DNA of 7,831 nucleotides from an uncultured Porphyromonas sp. (lineage in GTDB: Bacteria; Bacteroidota; Bacteroidia; Bacteroidales; Porphyromonadaceae): positions 1-7,831 of the forward strand of contig USJF01000056.1 in NCBI GenBank assembly GCA_900554935.1. Reading direction: 5' to 3'. The notes beneath the pieces are model-generated. The model was not told where the DNA came from. It searched no databases and saw only the letters and a list, made by a program, of their open reading frames with translations. Made by a program: the position numbers and the translations under genes. This document shows, piece by piece, positions 6,219-7,831 of the stretch (within the stretch, counting starts at the first letter, position 1; the number at the start of each line of letters is the position of its first letter).

Positions 6219-6599
6219 ATGATAGAGCTAAAGAGCAGATTCGACCACTTCAATTTCAATGTACTCGACCTAGAGAAGAGCCTCCACTTCTATGCACAAG
6301 CACTTGGTCTGAAGGAAGTGCGGCGAAAGGAGGCATCGGATGGCTCCTTCATCCTCGTCTACCTCGGTGATGGCACTACAGGCTTTACGCTAGAGCTCAC
6401 CTGGCTCCGCGACCGAAAGGAGCCCTACAACCTAGGCGACCTCGAGTACCACCTATGCCTACGAGTAGAGGGTGATTACAGTCAATGGCGAGAGTATCAC
6501 CGTGAAATGGGTTGCATCTGCTACGAAAACCACGAGATGGGGCTCTACTTTATCCAGGATCCCGATGGGTATTGGATCGAGATACTTCCACTCCAATAA
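6219..6599 (+). CDS. Glyoxalase I-like VOC metalloenzyme
   Basis: 126 aa, one vicinal-oxygen-chelate protein with two beta-alpha-beta-beta-beta modules. All four ligands expected for glyoxalase I are in place: His10 (RFDHFNFNV), Glu59 (GFTLELTW), His78 (LEYHLCLRV) and Glu121 (DPDGYWIEIL). Spacing is very close to E. coli GloA (His5, Glu56, His74, Glu122), as is overall length. The family reaction converts the hemithioacetal of methylglyoxal and a thiol to an S-lactoyl thioester. Many Bacteroidetes lack glutathione, so the true thiol or even the reaction may differ; calling it a lactoylglutathione lyase is inference. The N-terminus (LDLEKSLHFYAQALG) is the standard first module. The start is preceded by CAATAAT, with no SD. 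It lies between the AlaX-like and repressor genes with gaps of 14 and 11 nt. Confidence 0.88.
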   Translation: MIELKSRFDHFNFNVLDLEKSLHFYAQALGLKEVRRKEASDGSFILVYLGDGTTGFTLELTWLRDRKEPYNLGDLEYHLCLRVEGDYSQWREYHREMGCICYENHEMGLYFIQDPDGYWIEILPLQ

Positions 6600-6610
6600 C
6601 CCCTAGTAAT

Positions 6611-7624
6611 ATGCCAAAGAAACCTCCCTTCGATACCAAGCGAAAGCTACAGATCAAGCGACGACTTTTCAAGATTTACGAAAGCCTCACCAGTAGAGAT
6701 TTAGTCGAGAGCTACGTAGACCTTGCCCAGAGATTGGATATGAATGTATCCACTGTGAGAGGAGCCTTCAGCATCGCCTCGCCCTATCTATCTCACCTAT
6801 TTTTGGATCGTTTTCTGGAGGTTTATGGAGAGGAGTACTCCAGCGACTGGCTCTACGATGGCACCGGCACCATGCGCACCAAGCTAGAGGTAGATCCCGA
6901 TGAGGCAAGTGGGGCACGCTGGAAGCGGGTAGCCTATGTGATCGAGCAAGAGGGGTACAGCGTACAGGACTTCGCCAAAGAGATTGGCCTCACCCACCCC
7001 AGCACTATTTATAGGGCATTGCAAAATAAGACACGCCCCAGCAACAACACCATGCAGATGATCTACGACCGCTTCCCACAGTATGGCAAGGAGTGGCTCT
7101 ACTGGGGAAAAGGGGAGCCCTACATCAAGCCTTTAGCCAAATTAGAAGCAAAGAGCGCCGAGCCATACAAGATAGAGGAGCTAATGGCATTTCCCGTGGT
7201 GCCCGATGCCGCGGTAGCTGGTCGCCTCACCGGATATGGCGACCCCGACCCAGAGGGTTTGGAGACCCTCGAAGTCCCAGTCGAAAGGCACTACAGAGGT
7301 CAGTACTACATCTTTACCGTCCGTGGCGCCTCCATGGACGATGGCACCACCAACGCACTCTGCGATGGCGATAAAGTGCTCTGCCGCGAAGTAGCGCGCG
7401 AGTACTGGTCACTAGGCTTACACCGAAGGAGCTGGTATTACTTTGTCTTCGCCACCCTTTCCGAAGGCATCATCATCAAGAAGGTGATCGACCAAGACCT
7501 CCAAAAGGATACCATCACCTGCCATAGTCTCAATCCCGACTACCCAGATATCGTACTGCACCTGAAGGATATCATAGGCATCTACAACGTAGTAGAGCTA
7601 GTGAGCCGCTCCATGAAGTACTGA
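6611..7624 (+). CDS. S24/LexA-type self-cleaving transcriptional repressor with two HTH-like segments
   Basis: 337 aa from ATG 6611; an upstream ATG at 6512 would overlap the VOC gene and encode its frame shadow. About 11-90 is a first helical DNA-binding-like segment ending SSDWLYDGTGTM. About 103-172 is a second (RWKRVAYVIEQEG, VQDFAKEIGLTHPSTIYRAL, NKTRPS) ending KEWLYWGKGEP. Both copies close with a 'W-L-Y-x-G-x-G' turn, so they look like a diverged internal duplication. About 194-337 is a peptidase S24 domain with Ala203-Gly204 (likely cleavage site, AVAGRLTG), nucleophile Ser241 in VRGASMDDG, DGDKVL (252-257) and general-base Lys290 in IIIKKV. Known: such proteins cleave themselves when RecA filaments form, lifting repression. 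Inferred: this one responds to DNA damage and may regulate itself or nearby genes. No prophage genes are visible. It is the last gene of the run. Confidence 0.85.
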   Translation: MPKKPPFDTKRKLQIKRRLFKIYESLTSRDLVESYVDLAQRLDMNVSTVRGAFSIASPYLSHLFLDRFLEVYGEEYSSDWLYDGTGTMRTKLEVDPDEASGARWKRVAYVIEQEGYSVQDFAKEIGLTHPSTIYRALQNKTRPSNNTMQMIYDRFPQYGKEWLYWGKGEPYIKPLAKLEAKSAEPYKIEELMAFPVVPDAAVAGRLTGYGDPDPEGLETLEVPVERHYRGQYYIFTVRGASMDDGTTNALCDGDKVLCREVAREYWSLGLHRRSWYYFVFATLSEGIIIKKVIDQDLQKDTITCHSLNPDYPDIVLHLKDIIGIYNVVELVSRSMKY

Positions 7625-7831
7625 GCCTATCAATTGCCATAATAAAGCAATAATCATCCACCATATACAAGAGGCACCGAGAGGGCCATTGTAACCGACT
7701 GATATTCAAAAGCTCTATACGACCCGATTACCGAGTTTGTAACTAAGCCATCAGTGAGTTACAAACTCAGTAATTGAGGCGTATAGGTCAAAAATGTTGG
7801 TAAAACTGGTGATTAGTTGATTTGTTAATGA
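7625..7831. other. Gene-free region at the window end
   Basis: There is no supported coding sequence and no canonical terminator after the repressor gene; ATTGC/GCAAT flanking CATAATAAA near 7633 is only a 5-bp stem without a T-run. The stretch holds the hairpin repeat described separately. Sequence right of it (7788-7831) is AT-rich and could lead to a gene outside the window. Confidence 0.6.
7714..7787. repeat. 31-bp-arm hairpin carrying two more 23-bp repeat units
   Basis: Arms 7714-7744 and 7757-7787 are inverted complements at 26 of 31 positions, with no gaps, around a 12-nt loop (AAGCCATCAGTG). The inner 12 bp (GAGTTTGTAACT) and the outer CTATACG/CGTATAG are perfect. Inside are two cores of the family seen near 1250: GAGTTTGTAACTA (7733-7745) and GAGTTACAAACTC (7756-7768), again 23 bp apart with spacer AGCCATCAGT. 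A TCAAAA hexamer flanks both sides (7706-7711, 7788-7793), a possible but weak target duplication. No T-run follows, so it is not an ordinary terminator. Confidence 0.82.

Noticed and set aside
6512..6610. Earlier start for the S24 repressor at ATG 6512
   Set aside because: It would overlap the last 88 nt of the VOC gene in another frame, and the added residues look like a frame shadow; ATG 6611 gives normal spacing.
7625..7660. Intrinsic terminator directly after the repressor gene
   Set aside because: Only a 5-bp ATTGC/GCAAT stem with no following T-run.

Overview
The window looks like a chromosomal segment from the Bacteroidota, most likely Porphyromonas or a close relative. The reasons are two promoter -7 elements of the TAnnTTTG type, mostly no Shine-Dalgarno but AT-rich sequence before start codons, several envelope protein families typical of Bacteroidales, and an intergenic 23-bp minisatellite of a kind I recall from Porphyromonas. 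Every convincing gene lies on the + strand; reverse-strand open frames look like shadows.

Layout: (1) 1-1106 is a lipoprotein gene resembling the DUF4876 family, cut by the window edge within its first codons and closed by a strong intrinsic terminator at 1131-1169. (2) 1107-1467 is a non-coding stretch holding that terminator, four degenerate 23-bp units with a semi-palindromic core GAGTTNNNAACTC, and a -7 promoter element almost touching the next start codon. (3) 1468-2582 is a two-gene chromate-transporter (CHR) pair, each gene encoding one half, joined by an ATGA overlap. (4) A second promoter element at 2634-2641 precedes a run of six close genes (2676-7624, gaps of 11-29 nt): a periplasmic PDZ protein with a DUF4136-like middle, a DUF3256-like secreted protein, a membrane-anchored coiled-coil protein, an AlaX-like aminoacyl-tRNA editing domain protein, a glyoxalase/VOC enzyme with all four metal ligands, and a LexA/S24-type self-cleaving repressor with two HTH-like segments. 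(5) 7625-7831 is non-coding and holds a second copy of the 23-bp repeat family, embedded in a 31-bp-arm hairpin.

The first two products of the six-gene run are predicted to be exported and the third anchored in the inner membrane; the last three are cytoplasmic (tRNA quality control, aldehyde detoxification or a related VOC reaction, damage-responsive regulation). Co-transcription is inferred from spacing only. Base composition changes sharply around 4090-4120: coding strands are G-rich before and C-rich after although orientation does not change, which hints at a replichore switch or an old rearrangement junction.

No phage, transposase, CRISPR, tRNA or rRNA was seen. The most unusual features are the repeat family flanking the block, the composition switch and the double-HTH S24 regulator outside any visible prophage.
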